Below are positions 18,980-29,500 of a stretch of DNA of 64,000 bases, piece by piece. The translations under genes and the position numbers were made by a program. Position 1 is the stretch's first letter. Each line of letters begins with the position of its first letter. The notes under the pieces are model-generated. The model was not told the DNA's origin. It did no database searches and saw nothing but the letters and a program-made list of their open reading frames with translations. This stretch comes from JBBQYA01 sp031412335 (GTDB taxonomy: Bacteria > Bacteroidota > Bacteroidia > Sphingobacteriales > Sphingobacteriaceae), in contig JANOCT010000033.1 in assembly GCA_031412335.1 (NCBI GenBank), positions 1 to 64,000 of the forward strand, read 5' to 3'.

Positions 18980-19837
18980 ATGAAATGGTTAGGACGGCGC
19001 GGAAGCGGTAATGTAAAAGATCAACGAGGTGGTGGTGGAGCTGGAAAAGGATTAGCTTTAGGAGGAGTTGGCACTATAATTTTAGTAATTATTGGTTTAT
19101 TAATGGGCAAGAATCCATTGGAATTATTAAATACTGTTCAAAACGGTAATGCTGGTGCGCAACAAGAGCAAACGTATACTCCATCTGCGGAAGAAGATGA
19201 AGCTGCTGAATTTGTAAAAGTTGTATTGGCAGATACGGAAGATGTTTGGAATAAGCTTTTTGAACAAATGGGAGAACAATATCAAGAACCAAAATTGGTG
19301 CTTTTTACTGGGCAAGTTCAGTCTGCTTGCGGCGCTGCAAGTTCTGCTTCTGGTCCATTTTATTGCCCAGGCGACGATAAAGTGTATATCGATTTATCAT
19401 TTTATAATGATTTGCATACTAAATTTAATGCCCCTGGAGATTTTGCCATGGCCTATGTAATTGCACATGAAGTTGGCCATCATATTCAAAATATAACTGG
19501 CACAAGTGGAAAAATGGATCAAATGCGAGGGCGCCTAAGTGAAGAAGAATTCAATAAATTATCAGTAAAACTAGAATTACAAGCAGATTTTCTAGCTGGA
19601 GTTTGGGCGCATCATGCTCAAAAGTCTAAGCAAATATTAGAAAGTGGAGATATTGAAGAAGCATTAAATGCTGCCAATGCCATTGGCGATGATCGTTTGC
19701 AAAAGCAATCGCAAGGCTATATTGTTCCAGATGCTTTTACACATGGCACTTCTGCACAACGAATGTATTGGTTTAAAAAGGGTTTTGATAGTGGTGATAT
19801 TAATCAGGGAGATACTTTTTCGGATCCGAATCTTTAG
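18980..19837 (+). CDS. Neutral zinc metallopeptidase, YpfJ family
   Basis: 285 residues. A Gly-rich N-terminus (residues 5-30), one transmembrane helix (about 27-43), a linker, then the peptidase domain of the Zn_peptidase family (PF04228). Signatures are CGAASSASGPFYCPGDDKVYIDLSFY written here as two conserved halves around the Cys pair, HEVGHH (about 162-167) with the zinc ligands and catalytic Glu, and LELQADFLAGVWAHHA with the third ligand. A membrane-anchored protease is implied; the substrate is unknown. Family members are usually about 280-300 residues, so it looks complete. Confidence 0.9.
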   Translation: MKWLGRRGSGNVKDQRGGGGAGKGLALGGVGTIILVIIGLLMGKNPLELLNTVQNGNAGAQQEQTYTPSAEEDEAAEFVKVVLADTEDVWNKLFEQMGEQYQEPKLVLFTGQVQSACGAASSASGPFYCPGDDKVYIDLSFYNDLHTKFNAPGDFAMAYVIAHEVGHHIQNITGTSGKMDQMRGRLSEEEFNKLSVKLELQADFLAGVWAHHAQKSKQILESGDIEEALNAANAIGDDRLQKQSQGYIVPDAFTHGTSAQRMYWFKKGFDSGDINQGDTFSDPNL

Positions 19838-19965
19838 TTTTTAGATCAATAATTTCTAATTTATCTTTTCAAAGAAGCCAAAAAAATCTATCTGTAACTT
19901 TGTTTTTAATTGAAAGGTGATTTATTAAAAATTTCCTTTCAAAAAGTATTTAAATTTTAAAGGAT

Positions 19966-20568
19966 TTAAACCATCCTCCGAAACGTCAAATTAATTCTTG
20001 CTTCCAAAACTTTAGTAGTTTTTGGTAAACTATGCAGCCAGTATTTTTGCGTTTCACCTTTCATGAGTAATAAGCTTCCGCTTGCTAAATTCAATGAAAT
20101 AGTTTGATCAGAAATTTTATGTTTAAAAGAAAATTTACGTGCTGCACCTAAACTAATAGATGCAATAGCAGAATTTTCGACAATGGTTTTTTCATTATCA
20201 CTATGCCATCCCATTCCCTCATTACCAGCATGATACAAATTTAATAAACAAGCATTGAAATGATCGGGGAAATCTTTTTCAATTCGGCTTTTCAAAGCTA
20301 ATAATTCATTATTCCACAGATTTGCTTTTCGTGAAATGCCAGAATACGTGTACTCAATTTCCTCATTAGCATACCAAGCCATTTTCCTTTTTGTAATAAT
20401 ATGTTTTCCGAAAATTTTAACTTCATCAGCCTTCCACTCAATATTCTTTAAAAGCGCTTGAAAAAAAAACTGTTGCTCTTTTTCATTTAAAAAATTTTCG
20501 ATGTAATAAACCTCCCCATCAATTGGTAAGAGATTTATTGAGTTAAATTCATTTTCAAATAAGTTCAC
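19966..20568 (-). CDS. AlkB-like 2-oxoglutarate / Fe(II) oxygenase
   Basis: 200 residues, the usual length for ALKBH2/3-like bacterial enzymes. Iron ligands His122, Asp124 (GWHSDNE) and His179 (WLHSLPK) are present, with the 2-oxoglutarate-binding Arg191 and the second Arg197 in RINLTFR. It should repair alkylated bases (1-methyladenine, 3-methylcytosine) in DNA or RNA by oxidative demethylation. It is a single gene, divergent from the TonB receptor gene, and starts 152 bases from it. Confidence 0.9.
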   Translation of the reverse strand: MNLFENEFNSINLLPIDGEVYYIENFLNEKEQQFFFQALLKNIEWKADEVKIFGKHIITKRKMAWYANEEIEYTYSGISRKANLWNNELLALKSRIEKDFPDHFNACLLNLYHAGNEGMGWHSDNEKTIVENSAIASISLGAARKFSFKHKISDQTISLNLASGSLLLMKGETQKYWLHSLPKTTKVLEARINLTFRRMV

Positions 20569-20666
20569 ACCTACAAAACAAAGATTTTATCATTTAGATT
20601 TCGGTTTCTCTTTCGAATATCATGTTTTTAGTTGTCAAACAAATAGTACAAAATTTACAAAATAAA

Positions 20667-20698
20667 TTTGTTAGGTTAATCTAACTTTTATAAATTTG
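20667..20698 (+). promoter_or_regulatory. TonB-receptor promoter with DtxR-like palindrome
   Basis: TTTG (20667-20670) and TAAATTTG (20691-20698) are 20 bases apart, matching the Bacteroidota -33/-7 pattern, with a start site expected about 15 bases before the ATG at 20720. Between them lies GTTAGGTTAATCTAAC (20670-20685), a palindrome matching in 14 of 16 positions and resembling the iron- and manganese-responsive DtxR/MntR operator (TTAGGTTAGCCTAA core). Binding here would block the promoter. Confidence 0.7.
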
Positions 20699-20719
20699 TC
20701 CGTAATTCATATTTGAGAA

Positions 20720-23020
20720 ATGAAATTTATTCTTAACATTTTTATAATCAACCTAATTCTATCACTATTTTCCTTTGTTTCGAATGCTCAAACGTCTTCC
20801 TTAACTGGTAAAATAATTTCTGAAGGTAAGGCGATTGAATTTGCAAATGTTGGTTTACTAAAAACTTCTATTGGTGCAAAAACGAATATGTCAGGAGTGT
20901 ACACCATTAAAAATTTGTCTGCTGGATCATACATTATCAGTGTTTCTTATATTGGTTTCGAGAAAATGGAAAAATCAATTTCAATAAAAGAAAATGAAAC
21001 TCTAACGGTGAATTTTGATCTTACGAATTATGCGAAAAAATTAAATGAGGTGGTAATTACAGGCACAATGAAAGAAGTTAGTCGCCTGGAAAGCCCAGTA
21101 CCAGTAGAAGTTTACACACCAACCTATTTTAAGAAAAATCCGACACCTAATGTTTTCGAAGCGTTGCAAAATGTAAACGGAGTTCGCCCTCAACTTAATT
21201 GTAATGTTTGTAATACTGGCGATATTCATATCAATGGTTTGGAAGGTCCATATACAATGGTACTAATTGATGGTATGCCAATAGTAAGTAGTTTATCTAC
21301 AGTTTATGGATTATCTGGAATTCCAAATTCTTTAATTGAACGAATAGAAGTTGTAAAGGGACCAGCTTCATCTCTTTATGGTAGCGAGGCAATTGGAGGG
21401 CTAATAAACATCATTACAAAAAAGCCACAAAATGCTCCTTTGTTATCTGCTGATGTGTTTGCAACAAGTTGGGGAGAATATAATACCGATATAAGTTTTA
21501 AATTAAATGCAGGAAAAAAAGCGAGTTTACTAAGTGGAATCAATTATTTTAACTTTCAAAACAAAGTGGATAATAATAAAGACAATTTTACTGATATGAC
21601 TTTGCAAGACAGAATTTCAGTTTTTCAAAAATGGAATTTTCAACGAAATGATAATCGTATGCTAAGTATTGCAGCAAGATATATGTATGAAGACCGCTGG
21701 GGTGGTGATTTGAGATGGAATAAAAATTTCAGAGGAGGCGACAGTATTTATGGAGAAAGTATTTACACCAAACGTTGGGAGATTTTAGGAAATTATCAAT
21801 TGCCGACAAAAGAAAAATTAATGCTATCTTTTTCATACAATAATCATAATCAGAATAGCAGATACGGTACAACTAGTTATAATGCACAGCAAAATATTGC
21901 ATTTTCGCAGCTAACCTGGGATAAAAAAATCGGTAGAAACGATTTTCTAGTTGGTGCTGCCATTCGGAATACTTTTTACGACGACAATACCCCAGCAACT
22001 GCATCATCCGATACTAATAATCAAACAACACAGCCACAAAAAACCTGGTTGCCGGGTGTTTTCATTCAAGATGAAATATCAATTAATGATAAACAAAAAG
22101 TTTTATTAGGCTTCAGGTATGACTATAATTCCTATCATGGAAATATTTACACGCCACGCATTGCGTTCAAATGGACTTTGAACGATAAAAATGTAATTCG
22201 GCTAAACGCAGGCACAGGATACAGGGTTGTTAATTTATTTACCGAAGACCATGCAGCACTAACGGGTGCAAGAGTTATTGAAATAAAAAATGAATTAAAT
22301 CCCGAACAATCTTACAATACAAATTTAAACTTCATCAAGAAATTCTATTTAGAAAATGGCACTTTCATTGGCCTTGATGGTTCAGCATTTTATACTTATT
22401 TTAATAATAGAATAGTTGGAGATTATGAATCAGATCCAAACAAAATAATATATGATAATTTGAATGGATATGCTGAAAGTAAAGGAGTTAGTTTAAATAT
22501 AGACATTGCTTTTAATAATGGATTAAAAATTATTACAGGTGGTACTTTTATGGAAAATACCTTAACAGAAAATGGAAAAACTCAACAGCAAATTTTAACT
22601 GAAAATTTTACTGGGGTTTGGGCGGTTACTTATAAAATTAAAAAAGCAAAATTAAGTATTGATTACACAGGCAATGTATATAGTCCAATGCGATTGCCTT
22701 TATTAGGAGTTACAGACCCAAGAAGTTCAAGATCACCTTGGTGGAGCATTCAAAATATACAATTAACGTATGATGGTTTTAAAAACTTTCAGTTATACGG
22801 AGGTGTAAAAAACATATTAAATTGGACACCAAATAAAGGAAATCCATTTATAATAGCCAGAGCAAATGACCCTTTTGATAAAGATGTTGTATTTGGTAGC
22901 AACGGACAAGTTATTGCTACACCGAATAATCCTTATGGTTTGACATTTGATCCAACATACATGTATGGTCCGAACCAAGGCGCAAGAGTTTTTTTTGGAG
23001 TTAGGTATAGTATCAATTAA
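20720..23020 (+). CDS. TonB-dependent outer-membrane receptor
   Basis: 766 residues. Signal peptide (1-24), a carboxypeptidase-regulatory-like beta-sandwich (about 27-105, FANVGLLKTSIGAKTNMSG), a plug domain (about 115-235, with ERIEVVKGPASSLYGSEAIGG and GLINIITKKP), and a 22-strand barrel ending in an aromatic strand (ARVFFGVRYSIN). The plug has the unusual NCNVCNTGDIHINGLEG with two Cys. It has no SusD partner, so a metal, heme or siderophore cargo is more likely than a glycan. Its stop overlaps the start of the thioredoxin-fold gene by one base. The promoter contains a DtxR-like palindrome. Confidence 0.92.
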   Translation: MKFILNIFIINLILSLFSFVSNAQTSSLTGKIISEGKAIEFANVGLLKTSIGAKTNMSGVYTIKNLSAGSYIISVSYIGFEKMEKSISIKENETLTVNFDLTNYAKKLNEVVITGTMKEVSRLESPVPVEVYTPTYFKKNPTPNVFEALQNVNGVRPQLNCNVCNTGDIHINGLEGPYTMVLIDGMPIVSSLSTVYGLSGIPNSLIERIEVVKGPASSLYGSEAIGGLINIITKKPQNAPLLSADVFATSWGEYNTDISFKLNAGKKASLLSGINYFNFQNKVDNNKDNFTDMTLQDRISVFQKWNFQRNDNRMLSIAARYMYEDRWGGDLRWNKNFRGGDSIYGESIYTKRWEILGNYQLPTKEKLMLSFSYNNHNQNSRYGTTSYNAQQNIAFSQLTWDKKIGRNDFLVGAAIRNTFYDDNTPATASSDTNNQTTQPQKTWLPGVFIQDEISINDKQKVLLGFRYDYNSYHGNIYTPRIAFKWTLNDKNVIRLNAGTGYRVVNLFTEDHAALTGARVIEIKNELNPEQSYNTNLNFIKKFYLENGTFIGLDGSAFYTYFNNRIVGDYESDPNKIIYDNLNGYAESKGVSLNIDIAFNNGLKIITGGTFMENTLTENGKTQQQILTENFTGVWAVTYKIKKAKLSIDYTGNVYSPMRLPLLGVTDPRSSRSPWWSIQNIQLTYDGFKNFQLYGGVKNILNWTPNKGNPFIIARANDPFDKDVVFGSNGQVIATPNNPYGLTFDPTYMYGPNQGARVFFGVRYSIN

Positions 23021-23502
23021 TGATGATTTATAAAAAATTATCGTTTTTAGTTTTACTATTAAGTATAGTTCTAATTCCTAAAATTTCATTTTCTCAACTA
23101 AGAACTTTTGATTTTGATCAACTAGACAGTTTGCAGAAAATTGAAAATAGAATATGCGTGGTATTAATTCATACCGACTGGTGTAACTATTGTAAGATGA
23201 TGAAAAACACAACATTGAAAAATGATGGTGTTATCAATAAACTCAATAAACAATTCTATTTTATAGAATTTAACGCAGAAGAAAAAAGAGAAATTACATT
23301 TAATAATCACACATTTAAATACAAACCCACAGGAACAAACACAGGGATTCACGAATTAGCAGAGCAATTAGCATTGTTTGAAAATAAAATTAGTTATCCA
23401 ACTTTATGCTTTTTAAATCCTGATTTTGAAATTATTTATCAATACAATCAGTTTATTAATTCAAAAGAATTACTATTAATTTTAAATCAGTTAAATAAAT
23501 AA
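23020..23502 (+). CDS. Exported thioredoxin-fold protein coupled to the TonB receptor
   Basis: 160 residues. Signal peptide (about 1-26, ending SFSQ), then a thioredoxin fold with WCNYC (Cys55, Cys58) and the cis-proline in ISYPTLCF. It is closer to the DUF255/thioredoxin_7 type than to TlpA. ATG overlaps the receptor stop by one base (TAATG), so translation is probably coupled. Periplasmic thiol chemistry is expected; because the receptor plug has a Cys-x2-Cys, it may keep that pair reduced, or reduce a metal cargo (inference). Confidence 0.85.
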   Translation: MMIYKKLSFLVLLLSIVLIPKISFSQLRTFDFDQLDSLQKIENRICVVLIHTDWCNYCKMMKNTTLKNDGVINKLNKQFYFIEFNAEEKREITFNNHTFKYKPTGTNTGIHELAEQLALFENKISYPTLCFLNPDFEIIYQYNQFINSKELLLILNQLNK

Positions 23503-23591
23503 CATATTCAAATACGTAAAAATTATAATTATTTTAAAATAATAAATAAAGAAATATTAACTATTTATTTTATTGAGAAAGTAATATTAAC

Positions 23592-24047
23592 TCAAACTCC
23601 AAATTGTTGCAAATGATGGTCAATATGCTTATAAAGTAAGCAATCCCATTCTTCTGCGTTCATCTTTCCGAAAAATGGATGTTGGTAAACAATAATTGAA
23701 CTAGAACCTTTTTCAGCAAGTTGTTGTATCAGCTTAATTAAATTTTGCTTTTCTGTTTCAAAATTGTGCGGAGTATTTTTGACAAATTTCTGAACAGTTG
23801 GTAAATTTTTACCAAAAGGTAAATCGCCAGCTAATTTTTTCTTTACATATCCTCCAAATAAAATTCCGATAAAACTTTGTTTTAATTTTAATTCACCAAA
23901 AGCAACATTTAATGGAGCTTGAAGATGAGCCATCATTTGTGCAACACTCATTTTGCCCCAAAGTGCTGCACTGTCTTGATTTAGTAAATTAATCCGGCTG
24001 ATTAATTCAGCATTTTCGACAACATTGTAAACACTTTTCATTGGCAT
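23592..24047 (-). CDS. DUF1569 (DinB-like) protein
   Basis: 151 residues of the DUF1569 family, a four-helix DinB-like bundle. Conserved features are LWGKMSVAQMMAHLQAP near residues 29-45, HPFFGKMNAEEW and the C-terminal HIDHHLQQFG. His residues at about 41 and 143-147 could bind a metal as in DinB proteins. Function unknown, cytoplasmic. It is a single gene, convergent with the TonB/thioredoxin pair. Confidence 0.88.
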   Translation of the reverse strand: MPMKSVYNVVENAELISRINLLNQDSAALWGKMSVAQMMAHLQAPLNVAFGELKLKQSFIGILFGGYVKKKLAGDLPFGKNLPTVQKFVKNTPHNFETEKQNLIKLIQQLAEKGSSSIIVYQHPFFGKMNAEEWDCLLYKHIDHHLQQFGV

Positions 24048-24122
24048 GAGTTTAACGTATCATTCAAAAATAAAAATAAGTCAATTAAAATTTAAAAGAA
24101 AAAAACTACAATCAATTAAAAA

Positions 24123-25880
24123 TTAAATTCCAGGTATTGCATCAATTAGTTTTTTGGTATAAGCACTTTTTGGCGAAGAATAAATTTCTTCCGGATCACC
24201 CATTTCTTCAATTTTACCTTGATTCATTACAATCATCCGATCAGAAATAAATTTGACAACCGATAAATCATGTGTAATAAAAATATAGGTAAGGTTTAAA
24301 TCTTCCCGAAGTTCAACCAATAAATTTAGTACTTGCGCTTGAACGGAAACATCCAATGCTGAAACTGACTCGTCGCAAACAATAAATTCAGGTTCGACAG
24401 CCAAAGCACGGGCAATACAAATCCGTTGCCGTTGCCCGCCTGAAAACTCATGGGGATATCTTCCTGCACTCTCGGCAACCATCCCTACCCGATCCAACAA
24501 CCAATTTAGTTTATTTACCCTATTCTTCTCGTTTTCATACAATTGATGAACTCGCATAGGTTCCAATATGGCCTCAGCAACTGTTAATTTTGGATTTAAT
24601 GAAGAATAAGGATCTTGAAAAATAAGCTGCATCCTTTTGCGCATATTTCTCATTTCCGCAGAATTTAACGCTCTTAAATCTTTATTTTCAAAGTATACTT
24701 TTCCATCACTTGGTTCTACCAAACGTAATATGCTTCGGCCCAAGGTAGTTTTTCCGCAACCCGACTCTCCTACCAAACCCAATGTTTCGCCTTTGAAAAC
24801 TTCAAAACTTACCTCATCAACAGCTTTAACATAATTATAGGTTTTACCAAAAATTCCTTTCTTTTTCGGAAACCAAGTTTTCAGGTTTTCAACTTTTAAT
24901 ATAGGGTCATTAGCATACAATTTTAGTTTACGATTTTTACTATCGTTAGGTAAAAACTCGTACCTTTTATACACTTCTTCTATTGAATTTTCAGAATGGT
25001 TTACTTCTGTAAAATCACTTAGCACAGGAAGTTTTTTAAGCTTACGAGTAAGACTTGGGCGGCAAGCTAATAAGCCTTTGGTGTAAGCATTTTGTGGATT
25101 ATTAAAAATAGTATGAACCTCGCCTTGTTCAACAATATCACCACGATACATCACTAAAACCCGATCAGCAATAGTAGAAATCACTCCTAAATCATGCGAA
25201 ATGAATAACATACTCATTTGCCGATCTTTCGTGATTTTTTTCAATAAATTAATAATTGTGGCTTGCACCGTAACATCCAATGCTGTGGTTGGCTCATCGG
25301 CAATCAGTAATTTCGGATTACAACTTAAAGCCATGGCAATCATTACCCTTTGTTTCTGCCCACCCGACAATTCATGTGGATAGGAGTTTAACATTTCTTC
25401 TGGCCTTGGTAAATCTACCTCTTTGAAAAGTTGAAGAGTATTGGCAAAAGCTTCTTTTTTACTCACTTTTTTGTGCTGAATAATTGCTTCTGCAACTTGA
25501 TCACCAACAGTAAAAACAGGATTTAATGAAGTCATCGGTTCCTGAAAAATCATAGCAATATCGTTTCCTCGAATTGCCTGCATATTTTTCTCATCCAATT
25601 TTAGAAGATCTATCGATTTTGAATTTTGAGAAAAAGTTATGACTCCTTCGATTGAAGCCGATGAAGTCAGTAAGCGCATAATAGCTAAAGAAGTAACTGA
25701 TTTTCCAGAACCAGATTCGCCGACTAAGCCTAAAACTTCTCCTTCGTTTATGGCAAATGAAATCATTTTTACCACTTCAGTGGTTTCATTTTCCGTTTTA
25801 AACTTTACCGTTAAATCATTAACCAATAGTAATGGAGTCATATTTTGGTTAATGAAATTAACTACTTCAGTATTGTTCAT
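24123..25880 (-). CDS. Double ABC ATPase for peptide/nickel-type importer (DppD-DppF fusion)
   Basis: 585 residues with two complete ATPase domains. Half 1 has Walker A GESGSGKS (about 55), signature LSGGQKQR and Walker B LLIADEP; half 2 has GESGCGKTT (about 370), FSGGQRQR and EFIVCDES. Oligopeptide-type C-terminal segments follow each. This arrangement is known for YejF-like and related oligopeptide ATPases. No permease or binding-protein gene is adjacent, so those subunits must be elsewhere. Its start overlaps by one base the stop of the upstream membrane-protein gene. Confidence 0.92.
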   Translation of the reverse strand: MNNTEVVNFINQNMTPLLLVNDLTVKFKTENETTEVVKMISFAINEGEVLGLVGESGSGKSVTSLAIMRLLTSSASIEGVITFSQNSKSIDLLKLDEKNMQAIRGNDIAMIFQEPMTSLNPVFTVGDQVAEAIIQHKKVSKKEAFANTLQLFKEVDLPRPEEMLNSYPHELSGGQKQRVMIAMALSCNPKLLIADEPTTALDVTVQATIINLLKKITKDRQMSMLFISHDLGVISTIADRVLVMYRGDIVEQGEVHTIFNNPQNAYTKGLLACRPSLTRKLKKLPVLSDFTEVNHSENSIEEVYKRYEFLPNDSKNRKLKLYANDPILKVENLKTWFPKKKGIFGKTYNYVKAVDEVSFEVFKGETLGLVGESGCGKTTLGRSILRLVEPSDGKVYFENKDLRALNSAEMRNMRKRMQLIFQDPYSSLNPKLTVAEAILEPMRVHQLYENEKNRVNKLNWLLDRVGMVAESAGRYPHEFSGGQRQRICIARALAVEPEFIVCDESVSALDVSVQAQVLNLLVELREDLNLTYIFITHDLSVVKFISDRMIVMNQGKIEEMGDPEEIYSSPKSAYTKKLIDAIPGI

Positions 25881-26410
25881 TAAAACCTTCTTTCAAGAAT
25901 AATACTTTGGATAACAGCATTTTCCAGATCAAATTCAAATTCGCCATCTTGATCATTTCTTAATCTGAAATTATGATCATGTTCTTCATGAATAGTTTTA
26001 CCTGATCGTACTTCTTTACTCACTATTTCAGGATTTATCCGTTCTCTTACTTTAAGTGATTCTGATTTCATTGGAACATATTTCTCTTGGAAATACTTTT
26101 CTTCAGCTACCTTTTCTTTAATCTTTTCTGGATTTTTTCCTTCGTAAGGATATTCTATTTCACCATATGTTGGTATGGGTTCTGGTTGTTGATAATTTTT
26201 TAATTCTTCCTTTTCCAAGGTGGGAAATCCAAACAATTCTTCCAATGTTTTTTCTAAATTTCGATCAGGTTTAGGCAATTCTTTTTCAATTTCTATATCG
26301 CCTGATGCCTTTTTTCTGGCTTCCGCATCTTTTTTAACATATTCAGTATATTGTCTGTACAGAAAAAATACAATTCCTAAAACAATGTAAATTATGGTCT
26401 CTATTTTCAT
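25880..26410 (-). CDS. Small single-pass membrane protein of unknown function
   Basis: 176 residues starting at the Met encoded at 26408-26410, where a transmembrane helix (residues 1-20, IETIIYIVLGIVFFLYRQY) begins directly; the open frame extends 39 codons further upstream (to 26527), but without a plausible signal. The rest is charged and Glu/Lys/Pro-rich, likely disordered (EKELPKPDRNLEKTLEELFG), ending in FDLENAVIQSIILERRF. It is coupled to the double ABC ATPase by a one-base overlap. No family recognised; a role as accessory to the ABC system or to SMC (divergent, 148 bases) is speculation. Confidence 0.75.
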   Translation of the reverse strand: MKIETIIYIVLGIVFFLYRQYTEYVKKDAEARKKASGDIEIEKELPKPDRNLEKTLEELFGFPTLEKEELKNYQQPEPIPTYGEIEYPYEGKNPEKIKEKVAEEKYFQEKYVPMKSESLKVRERINPEIVSKEVRSGKTIHEEHDHNFRLRNDQDGEFEFDLENAVIQSIILERRF

Positions 26411-26558
26411 TTGATGTGTTGATAAAAAAAATTGCAAACAGACAATTAAGTAAGGATATTTAGCCCCTGCTTCTTTTCGGAATTTTAATGCTCTCAGCAA
26501 TTCCGATTTTTTGTTTACCAGAAGCAAATATGTAGAAAATTAAATATCCCCATACAAT

Positions 26559-29500
26559 TTGCAATTAAGTTCATTAGAAATAAAAGGTTTTAAAAGTTTT
26601 GGCGACAAAATTTCCATCAATTTTGATGAAGGTATAACCGCAATTGTAGGCCCTAATGGCTGTGGAAAATCAAACGTGGTTGATGCTATCCGTTGGGTTT
26701 TAGGCGAGCAAAGTACCCGAATGCTACGTTCCGAAAAGATGGAAAATCTGATTTTCAACGGAACAAAAACCCGAAAAGCGGCAAATCTTGCTGAGGTTTC
26801 TCTTACTTTTAATAACACAAAAAATATACTTCCGACCGAATATGCTACGGTTACCATAACCCGAAAATTATATCGATCAGGGGAAAGTGAATACAGATTG
26901 AATGATGTAAGCTGCCGATTGAAAGACATTGTCGATTTATTTTTGGATACAGGAATAGGTGCGGATAGTTATTCCATTATTGAACTGAAAATGGTGGATG
27001 AGTTGTTGAATAACAAAGAAAATTCGAGAAGACAATTATTTGAGGAGGCTGCCGGAATTTCTAAATATAAAGTCAGAAAAAAGCAAACGATCAATAAATT
27101 AAAAGATACCGAAGCCGATTTGAGCCGGGTAGATGATTTATTATTCGAAATTGAAAAAAACCTAAAAACCTTAGAGAACCAAGCAAAAAAAACAGAGAAA
27201 TATTATAAATTAAAGGAGCTTTATAAAGAATTCAGCCGATCGCTAGCAGCATTTAAAATATTTTCATTCCAACAAAAAACGAATGTACTTACAGCTCAAG
27301 AAGAGGATTTGGTTAATCAAAAAATTGAAATTATTGCCAATGGTGATAATTTACAAGCCGGACTTCAACAATTGAAATTAGATACCTTGAACGAGGAGAA
27401 AAATCTATCGGCACAGCAAAAAGCCACCAATGAATATGTAGGCAAATTAAGAAATGCTGAAAATGATCAGAAATTACAATCGGAACAGTTAAGTAATCTG
27501 CTCGAAAAAGTGCAGGATTTGGAAAAAGAACTCATTGCAGACCGAAAAACAAAGCAAGAAGCTGAAGAAAACCTAGTGGTATTGCGTAAAGCCGAAGAGC
27601 AAGAAAAAACAGAAATTGAATTGTCAAAAAATCTTTTGGAAACCTTAAAAGAATCTGCTCAGAATTACAAATCAAAGCAAGAGGAACAGAAAAAATTATT
27701 GACTGATGAAATTCAAAAACGAAAAGATCTGAATGAAAAGATAAAACTCGAAGAGCGGGAACTGGCTATTCAACGAACGAAAAACGAATCGTTGCAAAAC
27801 GAAAAATTACAAACCAGCAATGAATCTGAAAAAAAAGAAGGTGAATTAGCCGCAGCAGTTGAAAGTGTAAAAGTTATTGATTCAGATTTAACGATTCAAA
27901 AAAAGCAATTAGAAGTTTTAGAAATTGCCGAGCGAGCAATTGAAGAAAAAGATGCCAATCTAACAGTAGAAATAGATAAACAAAAAGAATTTCTGGCTTC
28001 AGAAAACAGAATTTTAGATTCGCGACAAAACGAATATAATCTCACCAAAAGCCTGATCGATAATTTGGAAGGTTTTCCAGAGTCTATCAAATTTTTGAAG
28101 AAAAATACGAATTGGTCAAAAAAAGCACCATTGCTAAGCGATATTTTATTTTGTAATGAAGAATATCGTATCGCGATTGAAAACTATCTTCAACCTTTTT
28201 TGAACTATTATGTGGTTGATGATGCTGATGAAGCCATTCAAGCTATTCGCTTACTTTCTGAATCATCAAAAGGGCGGGCAGATTTTTTTATCCTAAACTC
28301 AATTCCTAACAAAAAAACGGAGAGTTTGAATGTAAACTCAAATTCAGTTTCCGCACTTTCTGTTATTGAAACGGAAGATCGATATGCTATTTTGGCAAAT
28401 TATTTATTGGGTAATGTTATAATTAGCGAAAATGAAACGGTTACAACAGCAAATCCAATAAATGGTCAAGTGATCCTTTCAAAAAATGGTCAATTTTCTA
28501 AAAGTACCTTATCTCTTTCAGGTGGTTCTGTAGGTTTATTTGAAGGAAAACGAATTGGTAGAGCAAAAAATTTGGAGTTGCTGGAAAAGCAAATACAAGA
28601 ACATGTAAAGAATACAGCAAAAAGCAAACAAAGCATTGCTGATATGAACGATCAGAAAAATCAGCTAAAATTACAATCCGCAAAAAAAGAAATTACTGAA
28701 ATTCAGTTTAAAATAAAACAGCTTGAAAATCAGAAAATAAGTGCCGATACACGCCAAGAGCAATTCCAAGCTTTTATTACTTCCAACTTATCCAAAGCAG
28801 AAACTATTGTTCAGCAATTAAAATTGGTAGAACAAAAGATTCAAGAAGTAGAGCCTAAGTTGCAAGAATTATATAAAGAAGAACGATCATTAAACGAAAA
28901 AATATCGCTTCTTGAAGGAGAAATGCTGGAAATTAATGAATTTTCTATGCAGCAATCAAGCAAATTCAATGAAGAAAATATTCGCTTTCATCAAAAGGAA
29001 AACAAGCTACATTCGATTAAAAAAGATGTGGATTATCGAGGATATAGTTTTAGTGGTGCCAACAATCGCATTCTGAAAAATGAGACAGAATTAAGTATTG
29101 CGAATGAAAAGATTAAGGTATTGATGCTTTCTTCCGAAACTGTTTCACAAGAATTAGGCGGAATGTATGACCAGAAAACAGCTATGGAAAAAGGCTTACT
29201 GGAGATGGAAGAAGCCTATTACGATGTAAAATTGAAAATAAATAGTTTTGAAGATAGCTTAGTAGAAAATCGCAAAAAGCAACAAAATATTGATGAATTA
29301 TTGGCTTCTTTAAAAGAAAAGAAAAATGAATTATTACTCAATTTACACTCCTTGCGCGAACGTTTATCCGTTGAATTTGAAATTAACATTGACGAAATAA
29401 ATGCAGATGAAGTAAATGAAGCAGATTCTGAACAGGATTTAATAGAAAGAACAGAAAAACTTCGCTCTCAAATCACAAATTATGGTCCTATTAATCCACT

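Noticed and set aside
19910..19942. TTGAAAGG / CCTTTCAA inverted repeat between the zinc peptidase and AlkB genes
   Set aside because: An 8-bp stem with a 17-base loop and no T run on either strand; too weak for a terminator.
26411..26527. Upstream extension of the small membrane protein
   Set aside because: The transmembrane start at Met 26410 fits best and the extra residues look like untranslated leader.
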